Shown here: positions 57,776-64,000 of the stretch, piece by piece
How positions within the stretch are numbered: the first letter of the stretch is position 1
Layout: each line of letters begins with the position of its first letter
Assembly: GCA_964391865.1 (NCBI GenBank)
Contig: CAYMNQ010000004.1
Location: 248,001 to 312,000 of the forward strand
Direction: 5' to 3'
Length of the DNA stretch: 64,000 nucleotides
DNA from: DASZQL01 sp964391865
Lineage (GTDB): Bacteria; Planctomycetota; Phycisphaerae; Phycisphaerales; UBA1924
Position numbers and translations under genes: made by a program
The notes under the pieces: model-generated
The model's database searches: none
Told to the model about the DNA's origin: nothing
The model's input: only the letters and a program-made list of their open reading frames with translations

Positions 57776-58006
57776 TCATCCGACAGATCTCGGGCCGACC
57801 GATTGTTCGGGCACGTGCGGGAGATCCCACACCGGAACGCAGTTCTTCTCTCCCGCGCACCGCGCGAAGCACGCGTTGCTGTAGACCTGCCCGTTCGGGC
57901 ACTACACCGGCGCGTACACCATCGGGCATGCGCAGGGCGGCGGGGTGATCGCCGAACTGGTCACGGCGTGCGTGCCGACGGCGATGACGCTCGCGACGGC
58001 GAGCAT
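57776..58006 (-). pseudogene. Kazal-like peptide 3, interrupted by an amber codon
   Basis: The frame from ATG 58006 (GGAGG 7 nt upstream) reads a signal peptide (LAVASVIAVGTHAVTSSA), then PPPCACPMVYAPV, a TAG at 57902-57904, and continues in frame as CPNGQVYSNACFARCAGEKNCVPVWD to a TGA at 57776-57778. The amber codon stands exactly where copies 1 and 2 have Ile or Leu in PV(I/L)CPNG, so one base change from TTG would explain it. All cysteines after the stop are conserved, which points to recent inactivation, a sequencing error, or readthrough. I call it a pseudogene with that reservation. Confidence 0.7.
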
Positions 58007-58261
58007 CGTGACCCTCCGAGAAACACAGGTTTTTTTCACGGCTGTTCTCCACGAATCCGCGGCGTGAGCCACGGCGGAACTCGCGCAGCACGCCCACGCG
58101 GGCGTCGCTGGCGGCGAGCGGTGACACGGGGAGGAACACAACTGCGAGCGCAGCGCTACAAGCCTACCGCGCGCGGGCGGCTTGCCAAGCGGCACGCGGA
58201 GAATTCCGGCGAGATTTCAACGCGGCTCGCGTTCGCGACGTTTCCGCGGCACAATGCAGCC

Positions 58262-58756
58262 ATGCGATGCGTGGTCCAGAGGGTGCGGCAAGCGCGGGTT
58301 ACGATCGGCGATCGCTGCGCCGGTGAAATCGGATGCGGGCTGCTGGTGCTCGCCGCGGTTGAATCGGGGGATGCCGAGGCAGAACGGCTGTGGACCGCCG
58401 AAAAGGTGGTCAATCTCCGAGTATTCTCAGACCACGCTGGGAAGATGAACCGCTCGGTCATCGACATCGGCGGCTCGATCCTGCTGATCTCGAATTTCAC
58501 GGTCGCGGGGTTGTGTTTGAAAGGCCGTCGCCCCGGCTTCGAGCACGCCATGAAGCCACCTGAAGCGAGGCACGAATTCGATCAGCTTCTTGCGGCGGTG
58601 CGGTCCCTCGCCGGGCCAGGCGTGCGCGTTGAAACCGGCGAGTTCGGCGCGGAGATGCAGGTGTCGCTCGTCAATGATGGACCGGTGACGCTGGTGGTCG
58701 AGACGCCGCGCCGCGTGCCGCCGAGCGTCCCCGGGGGTACGCTGGTTGCGACATGA
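58262..58756 (+). CDS. dtd: D-aminoacyl-tRNA deacylase
   Basis: Dtd hydrolyses D-aminoacyl-tRNAs and mischarged glycyl-tRNA. The 164-residue protein begins MRCVVQRVRQARVTIG. The first signature, usually SQFTL, is SNFTVAG near 77-83; the cross-subunit GP motif is intact in NDGPVTLVVET at 138-148. The last ~15 residues are an unusual Pro-rich tail. The ATG at 58262 starts the family N-terminus, and CACAAT 6 nt upstream is a possible -10. The stop overlaps the ATG of the cyclophilin gene (ATGATGA), so translation is probably coupled. Confidence 0.95.
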   Translation: MRCVVQRVRQARVTIGDRCAGEIGCGLLVLAAVESGDAEAERLWTAEKVVNLRVFSDHAGKMNRSVIDIGGSILLISNFTVAGLCLKGRRPGFEHAMKPPEARHEFDQLLAAVRSLAGPGVRVETGEFGAEMQVSLVNDGPVTLVVETPRRVPPSVPGGTLVAT

Positions 58757-59430
58757 TGAACTTTCCCGCCACAATCCGATCGGCGCTCGGCATCGCGCTG
58801 CTCATAACGGCTATCTCCGCCGGCGCGTGCGCCGGCGGAGCGGGCAAGTCGGTGGTTCAGCCGCCGCCGAAGCTCGAGTACTTCATCGTGAGCACGACCG
58901 CCGGCGCGATCGTGCTCGAACTCGACGGCGAGCGCGCCCCGATCACCGTCGCCAACTTCATCAGCTATGCCCAGGCCGCCAGCTACGACGGCACCATCTT
59001 CCACCGCGTCGTGCCGGGCTTTGTGATTCAGGGCGGCGGGTACGAGCCGCCCATTGCGATGTCCGAGCGCGCAAAGATCGCGGCGGCGAACGGCAAGCCC
59101 GATGTGCCGATCGTCAATGAGTGGCGGAACGGGCTAAAGAACGTCCGCGGCACGATCGCGATGGCGCGCGAGACGGACCCCGATTCCGCCACGCGCGAGT
59201 TCTATATCAACCTCGCCGACAACGCGAAGCTTGACGTGCCGCGGGAGGTGGCGGGGGGCGCGGGTTACGCGGTCTTCGGGCGCGTGATCGAGGGGATGGA
59301 CGTGGTGGACCGAATCGCCGCCAGTGTGACCAAAGACTTGCCCGATCGGGATATGAAGAATGTGCCGGTTGATCCGGTGGTGATCTTGGCGGTTCGGCGC
59401 GATTTCAGCCGCCCGGCGAAGCCCCAGTGA
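58753..59430 (+). CDS. Exported cyclophilin-type peptidyl-prolyl isomerase
   Basis: A 225-residue protein with a signal peptide (about 1-27, ALGIALLITAISAGACAGG; the Cys may be a lipobox). The cyclophilin domain has STTAGAIVLELDGERAPITVANFISYA, GTIFHRVVPGFVIQGGGYE near 80-98 (the catalytic Arg in FHR), TIAMARETDPDSATREFYINL near 133-153, and YAVFGRVIEGMDVVDRIAA. It would help fold exported proteins. Its ATG overlaps the dtd stop by 4 nt, an operon arrangement. Confidence 0.93.
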   Translation: MMNFPATIRSALGIALLITAISAGACAGGAGKSVVQPPPKLEYFIVSTTAGAIVLELDGERAPITVANFISYAQAASYDGTIFHRVVPGFVIQGGGYEPPIAMSERAKIAAANGKPDVPIVNEWRNGLKNVRGTIAMARETDPDSATREFYINLADNAKLDVPREVAGGAGYAVFGRVIEGMDVVDRIAASVTKDLPDRDMKNVPVDPVVILAVRRDFSRPAKPQ

Positions 59431-59596
59431 GCGAAGCGGGCATCGTGTCCCGGAAGACGCACCAGCGGGACATGCGATCGTTGGCCCGAATGCCAATACT
59501 CTGCCGATGAGTTCTGAGTGCCGCGAATCGGCGGCGCTATACTGCATCAACGCACGAGTTTCCGGCCCGCTTCCGGGGGCCGCAAGGAGAAGACGC

Positions 59597-60445
59597 ATGT
59601 TCCGCACCAGCAACCCCGCCTTCCGCAACGAAGCCTTCCGCCCCGCGCAGACGTGGGACGATCTTCGGCAGCAGGGGCGGATCGACGAACTCCCCACCGC
59701 CGAGCCCGTCCGCGCGATGACTTCCGTAGGCGCGAAAACGATGACGCTGCAGGGCACGGTGAACAAGACGGGGTTCCTCATCACGCTGTGCACCGGCGCC
59801 GCCGTGCTCGGCTGGACCGCGACGCTCGAGTGGGGTTACAGCCCGATGCTGGTCCTCTTCGGCGGGATGATCGGCGCGCTGGTGGTCGGCTTGATCTGCT
59901 CGTTCGCGCCGAAGACTTCGCCGTTCCTGTCGCCGATTTACGCGATCCTCGAGGGCGGGTTCCTCGGCGGGCTGTCGGCGTACTTTGCCACGCGGTTCGG
60001 CGGGCAGGAGGGCGATGCGCTGAACACCGGGCTGATTTTCAACGCGATCCTGCTGACCTTCGGTATCGCGGGCGGCATGCTCGCGGGCTACTCCACCGGG
60101 CTGATCCGCCCCGGCCCCATCTTCCGCAACACGGTCATCGCCGCCACACTCGGCGTGTGTCTCTACGGCGTGCTCGCGATGATCCTCGGGCTCTTCGGCG
60201 TGACGAACCTGCTCAGCGTCTACGACCCGAGCAACGGCGGGCTAGTTTCTGTCGGCTTCTCGGCGTTCGTCGTTGTGCTCGCGTCGGCGAATCTGGTCCT
60301 CGACTTCGACATGGTCCACAACGGCGTGCGCAACCGCGCCCCGAAGTACATGGAGTGGTACGGCGGGTTCGCTACTCTCGTGACGCTCGCGTGGCTGTAC
60401 GTCGAAGTGCTGCGCCTGCTGAGCAAGCTGCAGTCACGCGAGTGA
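59597..60445 (+). CDS. Bax inhibitor-1/YccA family membrane protein
   Basis: A 282-residue protein with a ~70-residue soluble start (MFRTSNPAFRNEAFRPAQTWDD) and seven membrane segments. The family features are visible: FLSPIYAILEGGFLGGLSAYFATR near 113-136, MLAGYSTGLIRPGPIFRNTVIAATLG near 170-195, and LVLDFDMVHNGVRNRAPKYMEWYGGFATLVTLAWLYVEVLRLL at the end. The group is related to YccA/BI-1, proposed to have calcium-leak or protease-interacting roles; the role here is unknown. A TATACT box at 59540-59545 and an AAGGAG site before ATG 59597 give a normal leader of ~45 nt. Confidence 0.9.
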   Translation: MFRTSNPAFRNEAFRPAQTWDDLRQQGRIDELPTAEPVRAMTSVGAKTMTLQGTVNKTGFLITLCTGAAVLGWTATLEWGYSPMLVLFGGMIGALVVGLICSFAPKTSPFLSPIYAILEGGFLGGLSAYFATRFGGQEGDALNTGLIFNAILLTFGIAGGMLAGYSTGLIRPGPIFRNTVIAATLGVCLYGVLAMILGLFGVTNLLSVYDPSNGGLVSVGFSAFVVVLASANLVLDFDMVHNGVRNRAPKYMEWYGGFATLVTLAWLYVEVLRLLSKLQSRE

Positions 60446-60487
60446 GCCGCGGTGGGCCGCCCGGCTGATTCGGTGGGGCGGCGGTGT

Positions 60488-60493
60488 TACGAT
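60488..60493 (+). promoter_or_regulatory. -10 box (TACGAT) of the DtxR/MntR-family gene
   Basis: TACGAT ends 6 nt before the ATG at 60500, again predicting a leaderless transcript. Confidence 0.5.
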
Positions 60494-60499
60494 TCCGCC

Positions 60500-61162
60500 A
60501 TGCCCAGCGCGACGGTCGAGGACTACACCAAAGCGATCTACGCGCTGCAGCGGGAGTCCCCTGCCGGCGAGGCGACGGTCGTGCGCCTCGCGGGCACGCT
60601 TGGCGTGACCAAGGGCACCGTCACTGCGATGGTGAAGAAGCTCCGCGGCGCGGGGCTGGCGAACGCCGAGCGCTACGGCGGGATCACGCTCACCGCGAAA
60701 GGTACGCGCCTCGCTGTCGACGTCATCCGTCGGCACCGGCTCATCGAGGTGTTCCTGGTCGAGGTGCTGCGCTTCGATTGGTCGGAGGTCCACGACGAGG
60801 CGGAGCGGCTGGAGCACGCGATGTCCCCCCGGCTGCTCGACCGGCTCGATGAGTTCCTCGGTCGGCCGGAGATCGACCCGCACGGCGACCCGATCCCCGA
60901 CGCGCGGGGCAAGATCGCGCGACTGCCCGAGTTCCCGCTGCGCGACTTCGCGAAAGGCGAAAAGGGCGTCGTCTCGCGTGTGAGCGACCAGGACCCGGCG
61001 TTCCTCGAGTTCGCCGGCCGGCACGGGCTGCGTCCCGGCACGCGCGTGAGCGTGGTCGAGGTGTTACCCGAGGCGGAGTCGATCCGCGTCCGCGCCAGCG
61101 GCGCGAAGCCGGTGTCGATGTCCTTCTCGGCGGCGGGGAAGATTCTGCTGCGGCGAGCATGA
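60500..61162 (+). CDS. mntR: DtxR/MntR-family metal-dependent repressor
   Basis: A 220-residue regulator with the three-domain layout of DtxR: an N-terminal winged helix (ATVEDYTKAIYALQRES, VVRLAGTLGVTKGTVTAMVKKLRGAGL, 1-60), a metal-binding and dimerisation domain (~65-145, with RHRLIEVFLVEVLRFDW and EVHDEAERLEHAMSP, where Glu and His residues ligate the metal), and a C-terminal SH3/FeoA-like domain (~155-220). The long form is like DtxR/IdeR or the three-domain MntR. The adjacent importer operon points to Mn2+ or Zn2+ sensing; Mn is preferred by analogy. A -10 box ends 6 nt before the start. Confidence 0.88.
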   Translation: MPSATVEDYTKAIYALQRESPAGEATVVRLAGTLGVTKGTVTAMVKKLRGAGLANAERYGGITLTAKGTRLAVDVIRRHRLIEVFLVEVLRFDWSEVHDEAERLEHAMSPRLLDRLDEFLGRPEIDPHGDPIPDARGKIARLPEFPLRDFAKGEKGVVSRVSDQDPAFLEFAGRHGLRPGTRVSVVEVLPEAESIRVRASGAKPVSMSFSAAGKILLRRA

Positions 61163-61224
61163 TGTCTCCGGCACGCATCGCGCGCCCTCCATGAACCGCC
61201 CGAGCGCTGCGGTTCTCGCCAACA

Positions 61225-61274
61225 TTGACGGGTATGGGCGGCTGGAATAGTATGATTGATCAAACTTTCGATCA
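61225..61274 (+). promoter_or_regulatory. Promoter and candidate operator of the Mn/Zn ABC importer operon
   Basis: TTGACG (61225-61230), a 17-nt spacer and TAGTAT (61248-61253) form a good promoter. Just downstream, over the expected start point, TTGATC and GATCA (61256-61274) make an inverted repeat with an 8-nt spacer. This is the typical position for a DtxR/MntR-type repressor, encoded by the adjacent gene. Confidence 0.6.
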
Positions 61275-61343
61275 GCGAGCGGGCATACACCGCCGATCAT
61301 CCCTTGAGCGGTGAACGCCCCTTCGCGCCGGAGCCAGAGCCTC

Positions 61344-62369
61344 ATGCCGACCCGATCAGTCCGTGCCCTGACGCTTACGCTCGTGTCGCTGCTGGCGGCG
61401 TGGATTGCCGCGGGCTGCGAGGATCGCACCGCCCCCGCTCCGCGCGCACCGCCGGCCGTCGCAGAGAAAACCCCGCCCCACGCCGCCCGCCCCTACACCA
61501 TCGTCACCACCGTCGGCATGGTCACCGACATCGTGCGCCAGGTGGCGCGCGATCGCGCGGGCGTGGTCCCGCTCATCGGTCCGGGCGTCGACCCGCACCT
61601 GTACAAGCCCACGCGCTCCGACATCGAGCGCCTGCTGTCGGCGGATGTCGTCTTCTATAACGGCCTGCTGCTCGAAGGGAAGATGACCGACTCGCTGGTG
61701 CGTGCGGCGAGCGCCGGGAAGAAGGTCCATGCCGTCACCGAGCTGCTCGACGAGAAGTTCCTGCTCGAGCCGGAGGACTTCGGCGGGCACGCCGACCCGC
61801 ACGTGTGGATGGATCCGGCGGCGTGGGCGAAAGCCGTCGAGGTCGTGCGCGACAAGCTCGCGGAGTTCGACGCCGAGCACGCGGACATGTACCAGCAGAA
61901 CGCGGCGGCGTACCTCGCGCGCCTTGCCGAACTCGATGCTTACGCGGCCCGCGTGCTCGCCACGGTTCCCGAGCGCCAGCGTGTGCTTGTCACCGCGCAC
62001 GACGCGTTCAACTACTTCGGGCGGCGCTTCGGCTTCGAGGTCGTCGGTATCCAGGGCATCTCGACCGAATCAGAAGCGGGCGTGCGCGATGTCGAGCGAC
62101 TCGTCGCGCTGCTCGTCGAACGCAAGATCCCGGGGGTATTTGTCGAATCCACCGTCTCCGAGCGAAACATCAGCGCGCTCGTCGCCGGCGCGAAGGCGCG
62201 CGGGCACACGGTCGTCATCGGCGGCGAACTCTTCAGCGACGCGATGGGCGACGAGGGAAGCTACGAGGGCACCTATATCGGCATGATCGACCACAACGTC
62301 ACGCTCATCGCCCGCGCGCTGGGGGGCGAGGCGCCCGAGCGCGGGATGCAGGGGAAACTCACACCGTGA
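61344..62369 (+). CDS. Manganese/zinc ABC importer, substrate-binding lipoprotein
   Basis: A 341-residue cluster A-I metal-binding lipoprotein. The signal ends in a lipobox, IAAGC near residues 20-24. Metal ligands are seen as His in GPGVDPHLYKPTRSD near 82-96, His in FGGHADPHVWMDP near 146-158, Glu in GISTESEAG, and an Asp near 300 (MIDHN), the MntC/ZnuA/PsaA pattern. His, His, Glu, Asp supports Mn over Zn by analogy, not by proof. The ATG at 61344 is chosen for the signal peptide; a GTG at 61311 is also open. The stop overlaps the next start (GTGA), so the genes are coupled. Confidence 0.92.
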   Translation: MPTRSVRALTLTLVSLLAAWIAAGCEDRTAPAPRAPPAVAEKTPPHAARPYTIVTTVGMVTDIVRQVARDRAGVVPLIGPGVDPHLYKPTRSDIERLLSADVVFYNGLLLEGKMTDSLVRAASAGKKVHAVTELLDEKFLLEPEDFGGHADPHVWMDPAAWAKAVEVVRDKLAEFDAEHADMYQQNAAAYLARLAELDAYAARVLATVPERQRVLVTAHDAFNYFGRRFGFEVVGIQGISTESEAGVRDVERLVALLVERKIPGVFVESTVSERNISALVAGAKARGHTVVIGGELFSDAMGDEGSYEGTYIGMIDHNVTLIARALGGEAPERGMQGKLTP

Positions 62370-63217
62370 CCGCCGACCGCGCGCCGAGCCCCGTCCCCGA
62401 TCGAGCGCCGCATGCGAGCGGTGCGGTCTTCCAGCGTCCGGAGCATTCGGCGCACAGCCCGCTCTCGGTCCACGCGATGACGGTGGCGTACTCGCGCAAG
62501 CCCGTGCTGTGGGACGTCGATTACGACGCGCCGGCGAACCAGCTCATCGCGATCGTCGGCCCGAACGGCGCGGGCAAGAGCACGTTTATCAAGGCGTGCC
62601 TCGGGCTGTTGCCGATGGCGTCCGGGCAGGTCGCGTTCTGGGGCGAGCCGTACCGCCGAGCGCGCTCGCGCATCGGCTACGTACCGCAGCGCGAGAGCGT
62701 CGACTGGGATTTCCCTGTCTCCGCGCTCGATGTCGTGTGCATGGGGCGCTACCGGAAGATCGGCTGGTGCCTGCCCGTCTCGCGCGCGCACAAACGGGCG
62801 GCGATGGATTGCCTCGAGCGCGTCGGCATCGCGGCGCTCGCGCAGCGGCAGATCAGCCAGCTCTCCGGCGGGCAGCAGCAGCGCGTTTTCCTCGCCCGCG
62901 CGCTGGCGCAGGAGGCGGACCTCTACTTCATGGACGAGCCCTTCGCGGGCGTTGACGCGGCGACGGAGCGCGCCATCGTTGCGGTGCTCCGCGAGCTGCG
63001 CGACGCGGGCAAGACGGTTCTCGCGGTGCATCACGATATCCAGACCGTGCCCGAGTATTTCGATCACGTCATCCTGTTGAACATGCGGGTCGTCGCCGCC
63101 GGGCCGGTGGCCGACGTGTTCACGCGCGAGAACCTGCACAAGACCTACGGCGGGCGCTTGACGCTCCTCTCCGAGGCCGCCGAGGCCATCGCCCGCGCCG
63201 CGACGGGGGGGCGCTAG
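62366..63217 (+). CDS. Manganese/zinc ABC importer, ATPase subunit
   Basis: A 283-residue ABC ATPase. Walker A is IVGPNGAGKSTFIKA near residues 68-82, the Q-loop YVPQRESVDWDFP near 109, the signature QLSGGQQQRVFLARAL near 165-180, Walker B LYFMDEPFAGVD near 188, and the H-loop LAVHHDIQTV. An extension of ~37 residues precedes the usual start. The GTG at 62366 overlaps the TGA of the binding-protein gene; an ATG at 62479, within the extension, is the alternative start. It energises import through the permease encoded next, whose start lies 1 nt after this stop. Confidence 0.93.
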   Translation: MTADRAPSPVPDRAPHASGAVFQRPEHSAHSPLSVHAMTVAYSRKPVLWDVDYDAPANQLIAIVGPNGAGKSTFIKACLGLLPMASGQVAFWGEPYRRARSRIGYVPQRESVDWDFPVSALDVVCMGRYRKIGWCLPVSRAHKRAAMDCLERVGIAALAQRQISQLSGGQQQRVFLARALAQEADLYFMDEPFAGVDAATERAIVAVLRELRDAGKTVLAVHHDIQTVPEYFDHVILLNMRVVAAGPVADVFTRENLHKTYGGRLTLLSEAAEAIARAATGGR

Positions 63218-63218
63218 C

Positions 63219-64000
63219 GTGCGCGCGACCCTTGCCGAGGCTGACACGATCGCGCTGCGCGACGTGCTCGACACGCTGCTGCTCCGCGCGGGGTTCAACA
63301 CCACCATCGTCATCCTCGGCACCACGCTGCTCGGGCTGGCCGCCGGGATCGTTGGGGTTTTCGCGCTGCTTCGCAAGCGATCGCTCATGACCGACGCGCT
63401 GAGCCACGCCACGCTGCCGGGCATCGCGCTCGCGTTCCTCCTCGTCAGCGTGCTCGGCGGCGAGGGCCGCTCGCTGCCGACGCTTCTCATTGGCGCGAGC
63501 ATCACCGGCGTGTTGGGCGTGCTGTGCGTGCAGGCGATCGTCCGCCACACGCGCCTGCACGAGGACGCCGCCATCGGCGCGGTGCTCAGCGTCTTCTTCG
63601 GCGCGGGAGTGGTGGGGTTGAGCTACATCCAGGCGAACGCACCGAGCGGCGCGGCGGGGCTGAATACCTTCATCTACGGGCAGACCGCCGCCATGCAGCC
63701 GCACGATGCGCTGCTCATGGGCGCGCTCGCGCTCGGCGCGGTCATGGCGGCGACACTCTTCATCAAAGAGTTCACGCTGGTGTGCTTCAACGACGCCTTC
63801 GCGAAGGTCGGCGGCTGGCCCGTCTCGCTCATCGATCTGCTGATGATGGCGATGGTCGTGCTCGTCACCGTCGCGGGTCTGCAGGCGGTCGGACTGATCT
63901 TGGTCGTCGCGATGCTCATCATCCCCGCCGTCGCGGCGCGGTTCTGGACCGAGCGGCTGTGGCTGCTCGTCACGCTCGCCGGCGCGATCGGCGCCGCCAG
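63219..64000 (+). CDS. Manganese/zinc ABC importer, permease subunit (3' end cut by window edge)
   Basis: From a GTG at 63219, one nucleotide after the ATPase stop (TAG C GTG), a frame runs open to the edge, giving 260 codons. The translation has many membrane segments and the family core: NTTIVILGTTLLGLAAGIVGVFALLRKRSLMTDALSHATLPGIALAFLL, then VLSVFFGAGVVGLSYIQ, LNTFIYGQ and VTVAGLQAVGLILVVAMLIIPAVAARFW. This is the ZnuB/MntC/TroC-type permease of metal importers. The C-terminus lies beyond the window. Confidence 0.92.
   Translation, partial: MRATLAEADTIALRDVLDTLLLRAGFNTTIVILGTTLLGLAAGIVGVFALLRKRSLMTDALSHATLPGIALAFLLVSVLGGEGRSLPTLLIGASITGVLGVLCVQAIVRHTRLHEDAAIGAVLSVFFGAGVVGLSYIQANAPSGAAGLNTFIYGQTAAMQPHDALLMGALALGAVMAATLFIKEFTLVCFNDAFAKVGGWPVSLIDLLMMAMVVLVTVAGLQAVGLILVVAMLIIPAVAARFWTERLWLLVTLAGAIGAA

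Overview
The window comes from a GC-rich chromosome that most resembles a planctomycete of the class Phycisphaerae. This is an inference from several signs: secreted proteins ending in a two-repeat dockerin-like tail with a terminal W-x3-C-P/T, short PEP-CTERM-like tails ending in runs of arginine, a membrane protein ending in a CxxCGYDLRGL...CPxCG zinc ribbon, Pro-rich tails on SecG and a TonB-like protein, and many starts that lack a Shine-Dalgarno. Nearly everything is ordinary chromosome. I see no prophage, CRISPR array, tRNA or rRNA.

Layout. 1-2.9 kb: a type IV pilus ATPase pair on the minus strand, PilT followed by a membrane-anchored GspE/PilB homologue with degenerate catalytic motifs, cut by the left edge. 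3.3-5.3 kb: a small exported protein, a broken four-helix-bundle gene between inverted heptad repeats, then rpsL-rpsG ending in an intrinsic terminator. 5.5-14.7 kb: a LamG/RCC1/dockerin exoprotein, a 2-hydroxyacid dehydrogenase, ClpS, HU, TrpE, a TonB-like protein, an Rrf2 regulator and an exported protein. 14.7-19.3 kb: a non-coding repeat-rich kilobase, a glycosyltransferase, PdxJ, and a REP-associated tyrosine transposase flanked by two inverted REP hairpins. 19.3-36.5 kb: housekeeping (DinB-like, LOG, FolC, LeuS, TerC, PDZ protein, kinase-like phosphotransferase, YicC, SecG, TpiA, a lipoprotein, an amidohydrolase, a flavin reductase, MraZ). 36.5-36.9 kb: a hairpin-dense non-coding stretch ending in an intrinsic terminator. 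37-45.4 kb: a large sensor histidine kinase and a serine-biosynthesis cluster (SerC, SerA, a secreted protein, DUF1015). 45.7-54.4 kb: exported or surface proteins, including a flavin amine oxidase, an esterase-dockerin and a beta-propeller/cytochrome c/dockerin protein. 54.7-58.0 kb: FtsW-MurG, then three tandem Kazal-like exported peptides, the third with a nonsense codon. 58.3-64 kb: Dtd-cyclophilin, a Bax-inhibitor-like protein, and a DtxR/MntR regulator beside a Mn/Zn ABC importer operon that runs off the right edge.

How the genes work together. SerA and SerC share a strand with a DUF1015 protein, suggesting one serine module. FtsW and MurG are consecutive steps at the lipid II stage. 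MntR, a promoter with an overlapping palindrome, and the ABC importer form a metal-homeostasis unit. MraZ has two TGGGG boxes in its own promoter but is not followed by rsmH.

Most notable: the pseudo-ATPase beside PilT, the structured RNA candidate behind mraZ, the RAYT with its symmetric REP pair, the Kazal peptide array, the heptad repeats dispersed between genes, and a recurrent arrangement in which a TACNNT -10 box sits 6-10 nt before the start codon, which predicts widespread leaderless transcription.
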